In this document: positions 16,881 through 23,997 of the stretch, one piece after another
How the letters are laid out: each line of letters starts with the position of its first letter
How positions within the stretch are numbered: position 1 is the stretch's first letter
Assembly (NCBI GenBank): GCA_016293645.1
Contig: JAEDDW010000015.1
Span: forward strand, 1-34,357
DNA length: 34,357 bases
Direction: 5' to 3'
Source of the DNA: Treponema sp.
GTDB lineage: Bacteria; Spirochaetota; Spirochaetia; Treponematales; Treponemataceae
The notes under the pieces: model-generated
The model's input: only the letters and a program-made list of their open reading frames with translations
Databases searched by the model: none
Told to the model about the DNA's origin: nothing
Position numbers and translations under genes: made by a program

Positions 16881-18047
16881 ATGAAAGCAATTTCAATCAT
16901 CCAGTCAATCATGATGTCTTTTGTCATCCTGTTCTTTGTAGTTCTTGGAAACAATTTTTCCGTATACAGTCTGATCTATGCGGCTTTCCTTCTTTTCTGT
17001 TTTGCAAGGATGACTTTTCTGGAACAGAATAAAAAGGGCAGCGGAATGAAATACAGAAGGTTATGCCTGAGCCTTTATGCAGTGCTTTTTTGCATAGGTT
17101 TCATCAATGATCTTATCGTGTCGCGGGGATCCATGGCGATTACAAATGAAGCTTTTTCCAACGCGGAACTTCCTTTCTGCCACATTACGATACCTCAGGT
17201 CCTTACGCCTTTCATCATCACGAAGAACATTGTTTTCCCTGCACGGATCACGGGCCACTATGCTGCGGTTGCCGGAATGCTCTGCATCTGGTTCATGTTC
17301 ACCGTGACCCTTGGACGCGGATGGTGCAGCTGGGTCTGCTTCTACGGCGGTTGGGATCAGGGATTTGCATCCATTGCAAAAAAGCCAAGAATCAACCTTC
17401 TTTCAAAAAACCGTGAGATAAGGGAATTCCAGTTTGGCTTCTTTGCTTTCATCGTTCTTGGTTCCCTTGGTGCCATGGCGGCGATCTACTGCGAGTGGTT
17501 CTGTCCGTTCAAGCTTGTGACGGAATATCAGCCCTTTGATTCCATACCTAACATAATCGGAGGAATGATTTTCATTGGCCTTTTCGTTGCGCTTGTAATC
17601 GTCCTTCCGCTTCTGACAAAAAGAAGGACCCAGTGCAGCATGCTCTGTCCTTTCGGTGCTTTTGCTTCGCTTACAGACAGGTTCAGCGCCTTCCGCGTAA
17701 AAATCGACACAAATAAATGCAAGGGATGCATGAAGTGTGCAAAGGCATGTCCCTTTGGGGCCATCGACATTTCTACAATCATGGAGAAGAAAGGAAAGCC
17801 TGAGATCACCTGTGCAAAGTGCGGAGAGTGCATGGGTGTCTGCAGTGAAAACGCCATCAGTTATGATTTCAGGTTTACTAAAAAATGTGGCAGACCGGTA
17901 CCTTCCACAAAGATCGGTAAAGCAGTGCAGGCATTCCTTGATCCTGCGCTTCTGTTCCGTTTTGCGGCCTTCAGTTTCTATGTCGTAATGTCAGGATCAT
18001 TTTCCGTGAAATCCATGGAACTGATCGTCAACTTGATTGTAAGGTAA
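16881..18047 (+). CDS. NapH/MauN-like membrane 4Fe-4S ferredoxin
   Basis: 388 residues. About six membrane helices carry three Cys-x3-Cys sites at membrane edges (GRGWCSWVCFYGG, IYCEWFCPFK and QCSMLCPFGAF), the pattern of NapH, MauN, NosR and CcoG. A cytoplasmic segment follows with two ferredoxin clusters: CKGCMKCAKACPFG, and CAKCGECMGVCSENA with the spacing of a standard CxxCxxCxxxC. A last hydrophobic helix closes the protein. The probable role is passing electrons between the quinone pool or a soluble carrier and a membrane acceptor. GAGG precedes the ATG, and the gene is cotranscribed with the CcdA-like gene. No nitrate reductase, methylamine dehydrogenase or cytochrome oxidase genes are near, so the classic NapH or CcoG jobs are not supported. 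Confidence 0.82.
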   Translation: MKAISIIQSIMMSFVILFFVVLGNNFSVYSLIYAAFLLFCFARMTFLEQNKKGSGMKYRRLCLSLYAVLFCIGFINDLIVSRGSMAITNEAFSNAELPFCHITIPQVLTPFIITKNIVFPARITGHYAAVAGMLCIWFMFTVTLGRGWCSWVCFYGGWDQGFASIAKKPRINLLSKNREIREFQFGFFAFIVLGSLGAMAAIYCEWFCPFKLVTEYQPFDSIPNIIGGMIFIGLFVALVIVLPLLTKRRTQCSMLCPFGAFASLTDRFSAFRVKIDTNKCKGCMKCAKACPFGAIDISTIMEKKGKPEITCAKCGECMGVCSENAISYDFRFTKKCGRPVPSTKIGKAVQAFLDPALLFRFAAFSFYVVMSGSFSVKSMELIVNLIVR

Positions 18048-18052
18048 AAAGT

Positions 18053-18256
18053 GTTGTTCGAATATTCAAAACTAATAGAAGATTGAATGTACGGTAAGAA
18101 AAGGCAAACGGCAACCGAGCCGTTCTGAAGGTTGGCAAGCTTTTTTGCGAAGCAAAAATGCGCAGGCCGATACCATTTACCTTCAGCTTGGCGAATTGAC
18201 GTGCGTTTTCTGGTAGTACATTCATAGTTTTGTATACAACCTGATATTCGAACAAC
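18053..18256. repeat. Repeat element 2: 204-bp inverted-repeat element
   Basis: Terminal inverted repeats GTTGTTCGAATAT (18053-18065) and its complement (18244-18256). The symmetry continues imperfectly inward: the left arm has CAAAACTA then TTGAATGTAC; the right arm, read on the minus strand, has CAAAACTA then TGAATGTACTACCAGAAAA. The middle contains an internal hairpin (GCTTTTTTGC facing GCAAAAATGC, around 18138-18162) and no ORF. It starts 6 bp after the NapH-like stop. It shares termini and the TGAATGTACTACCA core with element 1. Confidence 0.6.
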
Positions 18257-18295
18257 ATATTTTGTACATAGAAAAATAGATTAATAGGAGAAAAT

Positions 18296-19459
18296 ATGAA
18301 AAGAGCTAGATTTTATTTGGGTGCGGCCATTGTGAGCCTTTCCTGTTTTGTTGGAATTCCAATGATGTTCATCGGTGAGGATTTTATGGGAGATCTTGTC
18401 GCAAATGTCCTTGATCTTAAGGTGTCTCCTGGTTTTACAGGCGGAATACTTGCCCGCAATTTTATCGACGAAATCGAAGACGATAAAAATCTTCAGGAAT
18501 ACAAAGTCTACCAGCCTGTCTACGATGCCGTCTGGCAGCAGAATCCTGATTACTGGCAGATTGAGCAGCGTTATGATAGTGATGCAAGAAATTTGGGTTC
18601 CATCAATGTAATCTTGTCCGATGATTCCGGCAATGAATATATCCTGAGCATTGGGGAAAACAAAACGGTTTTGATGGATCAGAATGGGAATTCTGTCTGT
18701 GACTGTGAAAACTATTTCATGGAAAATGGAAAACTCATCAAGACAAGAATTCCGCTTAAGGAAAAAAAACTTCATAAATTCTACATAACTGAAAATACAA
18801 AACATACGGTGTATGTGGAAGATGAAATTCAGCTTTCAAAAAATGTCGATATGAAATCCAGGGAGATGAAGAAAAATATGAGAGAGAGCATTGATAAGAT
18901 CAAGGATGCCTACTATGAGATGAAAGATGCCATTCCTTTTGATGAGCATAAAACTGGAAATGAGGATTTTGACAAGGCTTACTTCTTTTTCTGGGACGGG
19001 GAGAATGAAAAAGCTGAACCATTGTTCAAGGCTCTGGTTGAAAAAAACGACAGGGATGCCGTTGCCAATGCCTATTACGGTTCATGCCTTGCCATAAGAG
19101 GCGGAAAATCAAATGTCTTTTCTGCCATGGGTCTTGTTAAAAAATCCTACATCCATCTTGATAAGGCTGTGGAACTTTCACAGGGACAGACCTGTGAGGT
19201 CGACTGCCTCATGAACCGCGCCGAGGTAAGCGTTTCTGTCCCAAATGCAGTTTTTGGAAAAGCTGAACAGGGGGCTCTGGATTTTGCAAGGTGTGCGGAG
19301 CTATTTGTGGAAAGATCTGCCGGTTCGATCATGTCGGAAGAAGATAAGCTTATAATCGCCTACTGCCATGCTTCCGCCGCCGAATGCTACCTCAACTGCA
19401 AGAAGGAATCTGAAGCGGCCTTGTCCCTTAAGAAGGCTGAGAAAATGTTGGCTCTGTGA
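18296..19459 (+). CDS. Exported TPR-type protein of unknown function
   Basis: 387 residues; I do not recognise a named family. The N-terminus (MKRARFYLGAAIVSLSCFVG) is a basic, hydrophobic signal or anchor, possibly with a lipobox-like SLSC. Residues 30-200 are a mixed alpha/beta region rich in Asp, Asn and Tyr. Residues 215-385 look like helix-turn-helix tetratricopeptide repeats (AEPLFKALVEKNDRDAVANAYYG, then Ala-rich repeats ending ALSLKKAEKML). It probably acts in the periplasm or on the outer side of the inner membrane as a binding or assembly protein. AGGAG stands 6 bases before the ATG. The LytTR gene starts 23 bases downstream, so the three genes 18296-20402 may be one unit. Confidence 0.6.
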   Translation: MKRARFYLGAAIVSLSCFVGIPMMFIGEDFMGDLVANVLDLKVSPGFTGGILARNFIDEIEDDKNLQEYKVYQPVYDAVWQQNPDYWQIEQRYDSDARNLGSINVILSDDSGNEYILSIGENKTVLMDQNGNSVCDCENYFMENGKLIKTRIPLKEKKLHKFYITENTKHTVYVEDEIQLSKNVDMKSREMKKNMRESIDKIKDAYYEMKDAIPFDEHKTGNEDFDKAYFFFWDGENEKAEPLFKALVEKNDRDAVANAYYGSCLAIRGGKSNVFSAMGLVKKSYIHLDKAVELSQGQTCEVDCLMNRAEVSVSVPNAVFGKAEQGALDFARCAELFVERSAGSIMSEEDKLIIAYCHASAAECYLNCKKESEAALSLKKAEKMLAL

Positions 19460-19482
19460 TATAATATCCATAAGGATAGAAT

Positions 19483-19920
19483 ATGAAAGTAACAATATTG
19501 GACTGTCAGGAAGGGCAGGAAGAAGAAATAATCGTAAGATGCCATGCCCTGGATGACAGGCTTGTTAATCTGGTCAATTCCTTTAAGACAGGCAAAGACA
19601 AGCTTGTGTTCCATCGGGATGACAATATGGTCCTCATAGATCAGGAAGAGATTTTTTACATCGAAAGCATTGATGATCTTGTTTTTGCATATACAAAAAA
19701 TGGAGCCTTTGAGTCCAAGGAAAAGCTTTATCAGCTTGAACAGAACCTTTCACCCAAGAGTTTCATGAGGGCAAACAAGTCGACGATAATCAACGTCAAT
19801 CAGGTAAAGAGTCTTGCTCCTGCCTTTGGCAGCCGCTTTGAAGCAACCCTCAAGAATGACTGCCGGATCATAATTTCAAGAATGTATGTGCCTGTGCTGA
19901 AAAACATTCTTGGGCTCTAG
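19483..19920 (+). CDS. LytTR-family DNA-binding regulator
   Basis: 145 residues. The C-terminal 95 form a LytTR DNA-binding domain: ILIDQEEIFYIES-like strand (here MVLIDQEEIFYIES), the ESKEKLYQLEQNL helix, FMRANKSTIINVNQVKSL, and the end KNDCRIIISRMYVPVLKNIL. The N-terminal 40 residues are not a receiver domain, so this is the stand-alone class that usually works with a membrane partner. That partner is the next gene, 23 bp away (four-helix, DUF3021-like), as in many Firmicutes. The pair often controls itself and a neighbouring operon. AAGGA lies 9 bases before the ATG. A TATAAT at 19460-19465, directly after the previous stop, may give the pair its own promoter. Confidence 0.85.
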   Translation: MKVTILDCQEGQEEEIIVRCHALDDRLVNLVNSFKTGKDKLVFHRDDNMVLIDQEEIFYIESIDDLVFAYTKNGAFESKEKLYQLEQNLSPKSFMRANKSTIINVNQVKSLAPAFGSRFEATLKNDCRIIISRMYVPVLKNILGL

Positions 19921-19943
19921 AGATTTGCAATTGGAGTAGAAAT

Positions 19944-20402
19944 ATGAAAATGGAAAAGAATTTATTTATGTCAGTAGTGAATATGATTTCCGTGATTTCG
20001 ACCTTGATTTTCCTCATGTCGGGTATGTTCATCGCCATATTCTGGGGACCAAAGACAGTTCTTGGGTTGTCCTATATTTTCGTGATAATCGGTATGTCTG
20101 TTGTGTACGGAATTCTATACATTCCGATTTTGCTGTCGGAAAACTGGAACTTATCAAAATGGGGTTCCGTTGCTATGAATGCCACCTATTTCCTTCTGAT
20201 AAACGTGTCCGTGGTCGTTGTTGGATTCCATCTGGACTGGTTTGATGCTGGAAATCTCAGGATGCTTGTCGGCTTTGAGGTCTGCATCATCCTTGTTTAT
20301 GTCCTGGCTTCTGTCATCAGATGGATTTCCGACTTCAATACGGCAAGCAAGATGAACGACAAACTCAGGCAGATACGTGGAGTGGAAAAAAAGAGCATCT
20401 GA
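19944..20402 (+). CDS. Four-helix membrane protein, DUF3021-like
   Basis: 152 residues with four hydrophobic helices (about 8-35, 40-68, 74-97 and 102-125) and a short basic cytoplasmic tail. Size, topology and position behind a stand-alone LytTR gene match DUF3021 proteins, which are thought to hold or inhibit the LytTR regulator at the membrane. Sequence motifs alone would not be enough for the family call. A TTGGAG ribosome binding site precedes the ATG. Confidence 0.65.
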   Translation: MKMEKNLFMSVVNMISVISTLIFLMSGMFIAIFWGPKTVLGLSYIFVIIGMSVVYGILYIPILLSENWNLSKWGSVAMNATYFLLINVSVVVVGFHLDWFDAGNLRMLVGFEVCIILVYVLASVIRWISDFNTASKMNDKLRQIRGVEKKSI

Positions 20403-20609
20403 AATATGTTCCGCCTGTAATCTTCATTTTATTGACAACAATATAATGCTAAGATTGCGAAAAAATCACGCTTTTTTCAGCAAGGTTTAAGGAAAAATCC
20501 TACATTTTGCCAATTTATTCCATTTATTAATTGAATTTACTGGTCTATTATGATTCCGGATTAATTTTGTTTTTTAATTTCTGGAGTTTATAGAAATCGG
20601 AGTTCAGTT

Positions 20610-21908
20610 ATGTCGGAATTGGAAAGCGAATTCATTGATACAATGGAATTCACTGGTGAAACCGAAGTTGTTCAGAATGAGCAGGCTTCGGAAGCTTTTA
20701 CAAAGGAATTTTCTCCAAAGCAGATAGGTTCCATCGCAAAATACATTGAACCTGTCAACGGAACGGCAACGATCGATACTCTTGCAGATCTTTTTGCCGC
20801 AAATCCGGATCTCAATGCGGTTCCAGTTGAAGAATATGACCGTGTTGTTGGTATCATAGACAGACGTACCGTTGAAGATGCGACAAATACAGCCTTAAAG
20901 CGTTTCATGTCGCGCCCGATAAGTGACATGACCATGAAGGTCTCTACGATCTTCCAGGCAAAAGATTACATTGAAAAAACTCTCGGAAAGGTTTCCGACA
21001 TCAACAAAAAATACGGAACAGTATATTTTCCTGTGTTCAACCGCAGGAATTTCTTTGGTATTGTTTCCCTTGATGAATTTCTTGACCGCATGGATCAGAT
21101 CCGCCAGCAGGACCTTGAAAAGGCAAGTTCAATCCAGCAGTCACTTTTCCCGACATCGGAAGATCTCTCCAAATTCCAATTTTCCATCACCTGCTGGAAC
21201 AGGATGGCCAACTCTCTTGGTGGAGATTTCTACAAGACTTTCAAGCTCAGTGAATTCCAGTCCCTCATATGCTGTTGTGATGTTTCAGGAAAGAATGTTG
21301 CCGCATCCCTTTTGACTGTTGCCGCAATTTCTTTTTTTGAGGCAAGAAAAACTGTGGCAAACCTTTCCATGGATCCTGTAGATATTCTTTCTGATTTTGA
21401 CGAGTATCTTCAGTCTGTCGTTCCTGTTGGAAATTTCATTACGGGTGTTTTTGTCTATGTCGACCTCAAGAAGCATTTCTTCCAGGTCTACAACTGCGGT
21501 CATACAACCACTTTCCTTGTGTATGCAAATTCAAGCAGTGCAGATCCTTCTCCAAAGATTGCCAGCATCGCACCAAAGCTTCCTCCTTTTGGAATGGGAG
21601 CGGTCAAGATTGCCTTGGACAGATCCAAGGAAGACAAGAACGCAAAAAAGCCTTATGAGACTCTTGCCGCAAAAAAGGGAATCCATCTTGAACTTTATTC
21701 CGATGGTTTCACCGATATGATGAACGATGACGGATTCCGTTTTGAGGAAGAGAATGCCAGAAACTTTTTCATTGACCTCTATACAAAACCGGCTGAAAAA
21801 GTATCTGAAGAAATCAAATACACCGTTGACAACTATATTGGAAACAGCATGCTTCCAGATGATGTCACGGTTATTGATGTACGGTTTGACTCTATGCTCT
21901 TTTTCTAA
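20610..21908 (+). CDS. CBS-domain PP2C-type (SpoIIE/RsbU) phosphatase
   Basis: 432 residues, soluble. Residues 40-160 resemble a pair of CBS domains (VPVEEYDRVVGIIDRRTVED and VYFPVFNRRNFFGIVSLDEFL), which usually bind adenine nucleotides. A short coiled linker (QQDLEKASSIQQSLFP) leads to a PP2C domain at 185-430. That domain has metal-binding Asp206 in GGDFYK, Asp224 in CCDVSGKNVAASLL, HTT in NCGHTTTFLVY, LYSDGFTDMMNDDG, and the last Asp pair in LPDDVTVIDVRF. The usual GGDxYD reads GGDFYK, so one acidic residue is replaced by Lys209; activity is likely but not certain. Such enzymes dephosphorylate anti-sigma-factor antagonists. No STAS or anti-sigma gene is adjacent. CGGAG lies 7 bases before the ATG. 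Confidence 0.88.
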   Translation: MSELESEFIDTMEFTGETEVVQNEQASEAFTKEFSPKQIGSIAKYIEPVNGTATIDTLADLFAANPDLNAVPVEEYDRVVGIIDRRTVEDATNTALKRFMSRPISDMTMKVSTIFQAKDYIEKTLGKVSDINKKYGTVYFPVFNRRNFFGIVSLDEFLDRMDQIRQQDLEKASSIQQSLFPTSEDLSKFQFSITCWNRMANSLGGDFYKTFKLSEFQSLICCCDVSGKNVAASLLTVAAISFFEARKTVANLSMDPVDILSDFDEYLQSVVPVGNFITGVFVYVDLKKHFFQVYNCGHTTTFLVYANSSSADPSPKIASIAPKLPPFGMGAVKIALDRSKEDKNAKKPYETLAAKKGIHLELYSDGFTDMMNDDGFRFEEENARNFFIDLYTKPAEKVSEEIKYTVDNYIGNSMLPDDVTVIDVRFDSMLFF

Positions 21909-21937
21909 GTCCTCCTATAAATGCATTTAAAAATTTT

Positions 21938-21992
21938 AAGGGCTGTCCTTGCGAAGTTACACCTCACTCCTCGGGCAGCCCTTTTCTTTTTT
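21938..21992. terminator. Bidirectional terminator between the PP2C gene and hpf
   Basis: The 11-bp stem AAGGGCTGTCC (21938-21948) / GGGCAGCCCTT (21973-21983) has one G-U pair and a 24-base loop. TTTTCTTTTTTA follows on the plus strand and AAAATTT (T-rich on the minus strand) precedes it. It sits between two convergent genes. Confidence 0.8.
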
Positions 21993-22016
21993 ATTTCTAA
22001 AACTCAGAAACAGAAA

Positions 22017-22307
22017 TTATTTCTTTTCCTGAACCTTATCCTTATCCTTCTTAACCTTCTGGTCAAGAACATCCATCATCTTGTTGAGTGCAGCTGCAAA
22101 GTCAAAATCATCACCAGTAACGTGTGCATTTGCACCCCAGCGGTAATTTACAGTTGTATCAAAGTAAAATTTCTTGTCTTCCTTGACATGAATGATAAGG
22201 TCTACGATAAGATTTTCTGCGTAGTTGATTCTTTCGAGCTTCTTGTTGATAAGTTCATGCTGATCCTTGTCGAGTGTGAAGCCCTGTGCTGATATTGATG
22301 TATTCAT
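22017..22307 (-). CDS. hpf: Ribosome hibernation promoting factor (short HPF / RaiA type)
   Basis: 96 residues, the short form without the dimerising C-terminal domain. It has the S30AE fold: MNTSISAQGFTLDKDQHELINKKLERI, a VDLIIHVKEDKK strand, then VNYRWGANAHVTGDDFDFAAALNKMMDVLDQKVKK. It binds the 30S decoding centre in slow growth and protects idle ribosomes. It lies downstream of rpoN on the same strand, the same order as in Proteobacteria. It also has its own promoter (22387-22414) and a clear AAGGAG 9 bases before the ATG. The C-terminus is a Lys-rich tail. Confidence 0.9.
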   Translation of the reverse strand: MNTSISAQGFTLDKDQHELINKKLERINYAENLIVDLIIHVKEDKKFYFDTTVNYRWGANAHVTGDDFDFAAALNKMMDVLDQKVKKDKDKVQEKK

Positions 22308-22374
22308 AGTAGTACTCCTTATGTAGTTTTTTTCTTTCTAGCACAGCAAACTGCTGAACCGAACCTTGCTTTAA

Positions 22375-22414
22375 GGTTATATCAATATTATAACCCATTT
22401 TCCTGAAAAATCAA
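22375..22414 (-). promoter_or_regulatory. hpf promoter with overlapping inverted repeat
   Basis: On the minus strand: TTGATT, a 16-bp spacer, and TATAAT (22392-22387). The -10 lies inside an inverted repeat, GGTTATA (22375-22381) and TATAACC (22389-22395), that could be an operator. The leader is about 73 bases and contains a small CAGCA/TGCTG hairpin. Confidence 0.5.
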
Positions 22415-22450
22415 AATTTTTCTTCATGGAATCACTTAAAAAACTTTAAT

Positions 22451-23902
22451 TTATCTGTTGTATGAGGATTCGACATTGAGCAGGTATCTGTATTTTGCCA
22501 CTGTACGTCTTGCGATTTTAATGCCGCGTTTTTCAAGAGCTTCTGCAAGCTTCTGGTCGCTTAGTTTTTTCCCCTCCGAATTGTTTTCTATTATTTCCTT
22601 CAGATGGTGCAGTACGTTGTCACGGCTTACGGAACCGTCTTTTGTGGAAGCTGCGTTGGTGAAAAAATATTTTATGTTGAACAGTCCCCAGTCGCACTGG
22701 ATGTATTTGCTGTTGGACATTCTGGAAACTGTGGTCTCGTGTACTCCAAGCTTGTCCGCTATGTCCTGCAGTCTCAGTGGAACAAGATGCCCTGGTCCTT
22801 TTTTGAAAAATTCCAGCTGGATGCGTACTATCTCGCAGCATGCCCTGGCAATGGTGTTCTGTCTGTAGTTGAGTGCTTCGATTATTTCCTGGGCTTTCTG
22901 AAGCTGCTGTGCAATTTCTTTTTTCTTTGTGTCATCAGCCGGTGTTGCAGCCGGAACTGTGAAATCGTCCTTGTTTATGGCCAGCTGCGGTATGTTCTCG
23001 TTTGACATCCTCACTATCAGGGAAATTTCTGAATCCCTTATCAGCGTGCCTTCTTTGGGAATTTCATTGCCTTTGGAATCTGTCTTTTCGACAAAAACGT
23101 CAGCAGCCACATAATGGGTTTCTGTCGTTGAAAAATCCCTTGCCGGGAATGGATCCAGTGTGCGAATGAACTGCAGCGCTTCCTCGATGGCCTCGTCGGT
23201 AAGCTGAAAATCTGTGTAGCGCAGTGATGCTTCCGTAAGACCGATCATGTCCTGCTGGTCAGCCAGATGCTTTTTAATTTTTGCCGATATGCGCTCAATC
23301 TTTGGAGGGTCAAGGTAGTTCAGTTTCCCGTCAAGAATGAAAAGGGCAAGAACCGGAGCGTTGCCTTTCTGCTTTGCCTGGACAAAAAGACTTTCCTCCA
23401 TGTTCTTTACGCACAATCCCGGAGGATCAAACTGCTGAATCCGTTCCATGCATTTTTCAAGAAGTCCGATGGTGTGGGATTTGTTTTTTTTGTCCAGCAG
23501 TGAAACTGGCGCAAGAAAATGGTATCCCTTTGCGTCCATGTTGTAGATGAGTTTTTCGCAGAGTTCGTATTCTGCCGGTGGTATTTTTGTCATGTTCAAC
23601 TGACTCAAGAAATGTTCCGTGAGGGAAGTTCTTGTGTCAGCCTGACTTTCCAGGGCTGCAAGGTGCGCTTCTGAAGCCTGCTCTCCGCTAGCCGATGAGG
23701 ATGAGACTTTTATGTTGTCCTTTGGGAGTCTTCTTTTGTGGCCTTCATCGATCACCAGCATCGGATTTTCATCAGCAAGTTTCCTGAGCTCAGCGACAAG
23801 ATCCTGTGTGGACATGGAAAGCATGTTCAGTGACTGTATCTGCTTCTGGCTGAGAACCTGGACCTGTTTCTGCAATTGCCGCTGCTGAAGATTTATGGCC
23901 AT
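22451..23902 (-). CDS. rpoN: RNA polymerase sigma-54 factor
   Basis: 483 residues from the ATG at 23902. Region I is Gln- and Leu-rich (LQQRQLQKQVQVLSQKQIQSLNML) and binds enhancer-binding proteins. A core-binding region and a helix-turn-helix (LQDIADKLGVHETTVSRM) follow. The RpoN box ARRTVAKYR near the C-terminus contacts the -24 element. All are intact. The longer ORF from a TTG at 23968 would add a 22-residue hydrophobic lead not found in the family. ATG 23902 restores the normal start MAINLQQRQL. It has no Shine-Dalgarno sequence but has TACAAT 6 bases upstream. hpf lies downstream without an intervening terminator. No sigma-54 activator gene is in the window. Confidence 0.92.
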   Translation of the reverse strand: MAINLQQRQLQKQVQVLSQKQIQSLNMLSMSTQDLVAELRKLADENPMLVIDEGHKRRLPKDNIKVSSSSASGEQASEAHLAALESQADTRTSLTEHFLSQLNMTKIPPAEYELCEKLIYNMDAKGYHFLAPVSLLDKKNKSHTIGLLEKCMERIQQFDPPGLCVKNMEESLFVQAKQKGNAPVLALFILDGKLNYLDPPKIERISAKIKKHLADQQDMIGLTEASLRYTDFQLTDEAIEEALQFIRTLDPFPARDFSTTETHYVAADVFVEKTDSKGNEIPKEGTLIRDSEISLIVRMSNENIPQLAINKDDFTVPAATPADDTKKKEIAQQLQKAQEIIEALNYRQNTIARACCEIVRIQLEFFKKGPGHLVPLRLQDIADKLGVHETTVSRMSNSKYIQCDWGLFNIKYFFTNAASTKDGSVSRDNVLHHLKEIIENNSEGKKLSDQKLAEALEKRGIKIARRTVAKYRYLLNVESSYNR

Positions 23903-23908
23903 GGATTT

Positions 23909-23914
23909 ATTGTA
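23909..23914 (-). promoter_or_regulatory. -10 box 6 bases before the rpoN ATG
   Basis: TACAAT on the minus strand (23914-23909) ends 6 bases before ATG 23902, predicting a leaderless or nearly leaderless mRNA. The -35 region is weak. Confidence 0.4.
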
Positions 23915-23961
23915 AAGTAAAAATGAAAGATATGGTAGTAATGACTGAATCAAATTTTCAT

Positions 23962-23991
23962 GTGACAAATTCTTCTTCTTTTTGATATAAT
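23962..23991 (+). promoter_or_regulatory. Promoter of the DUF1015 gene, leaderless
   Basis: GTGACA (23962-23967), an 18-bp spacer, and an extended -10 TGATATAAT (23983-23991). The TATAAT ends 6 bases before ATG 23998, so transcription should begin on the start codon. No ribosome binding site is possible in such an mRNA. Confidence 0.6.
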
Positions 23992-23997
23992 GAATGC

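Noticed and set aside
18138..18162. The internal hairpin of repeat element 2 as a terminator for the NapH-like gene
   Set aside because: The arms are A/T-rich and the T run lies inside the first arm, not after the stem; it is better explained as part of the repeat.
23903..23968. N-terminal extension of rpoN from a TTG
   Set aside because: The extra 22 residues are hydrophobic and unlike RpoN region I; the ATG at 23902 gives the family start.
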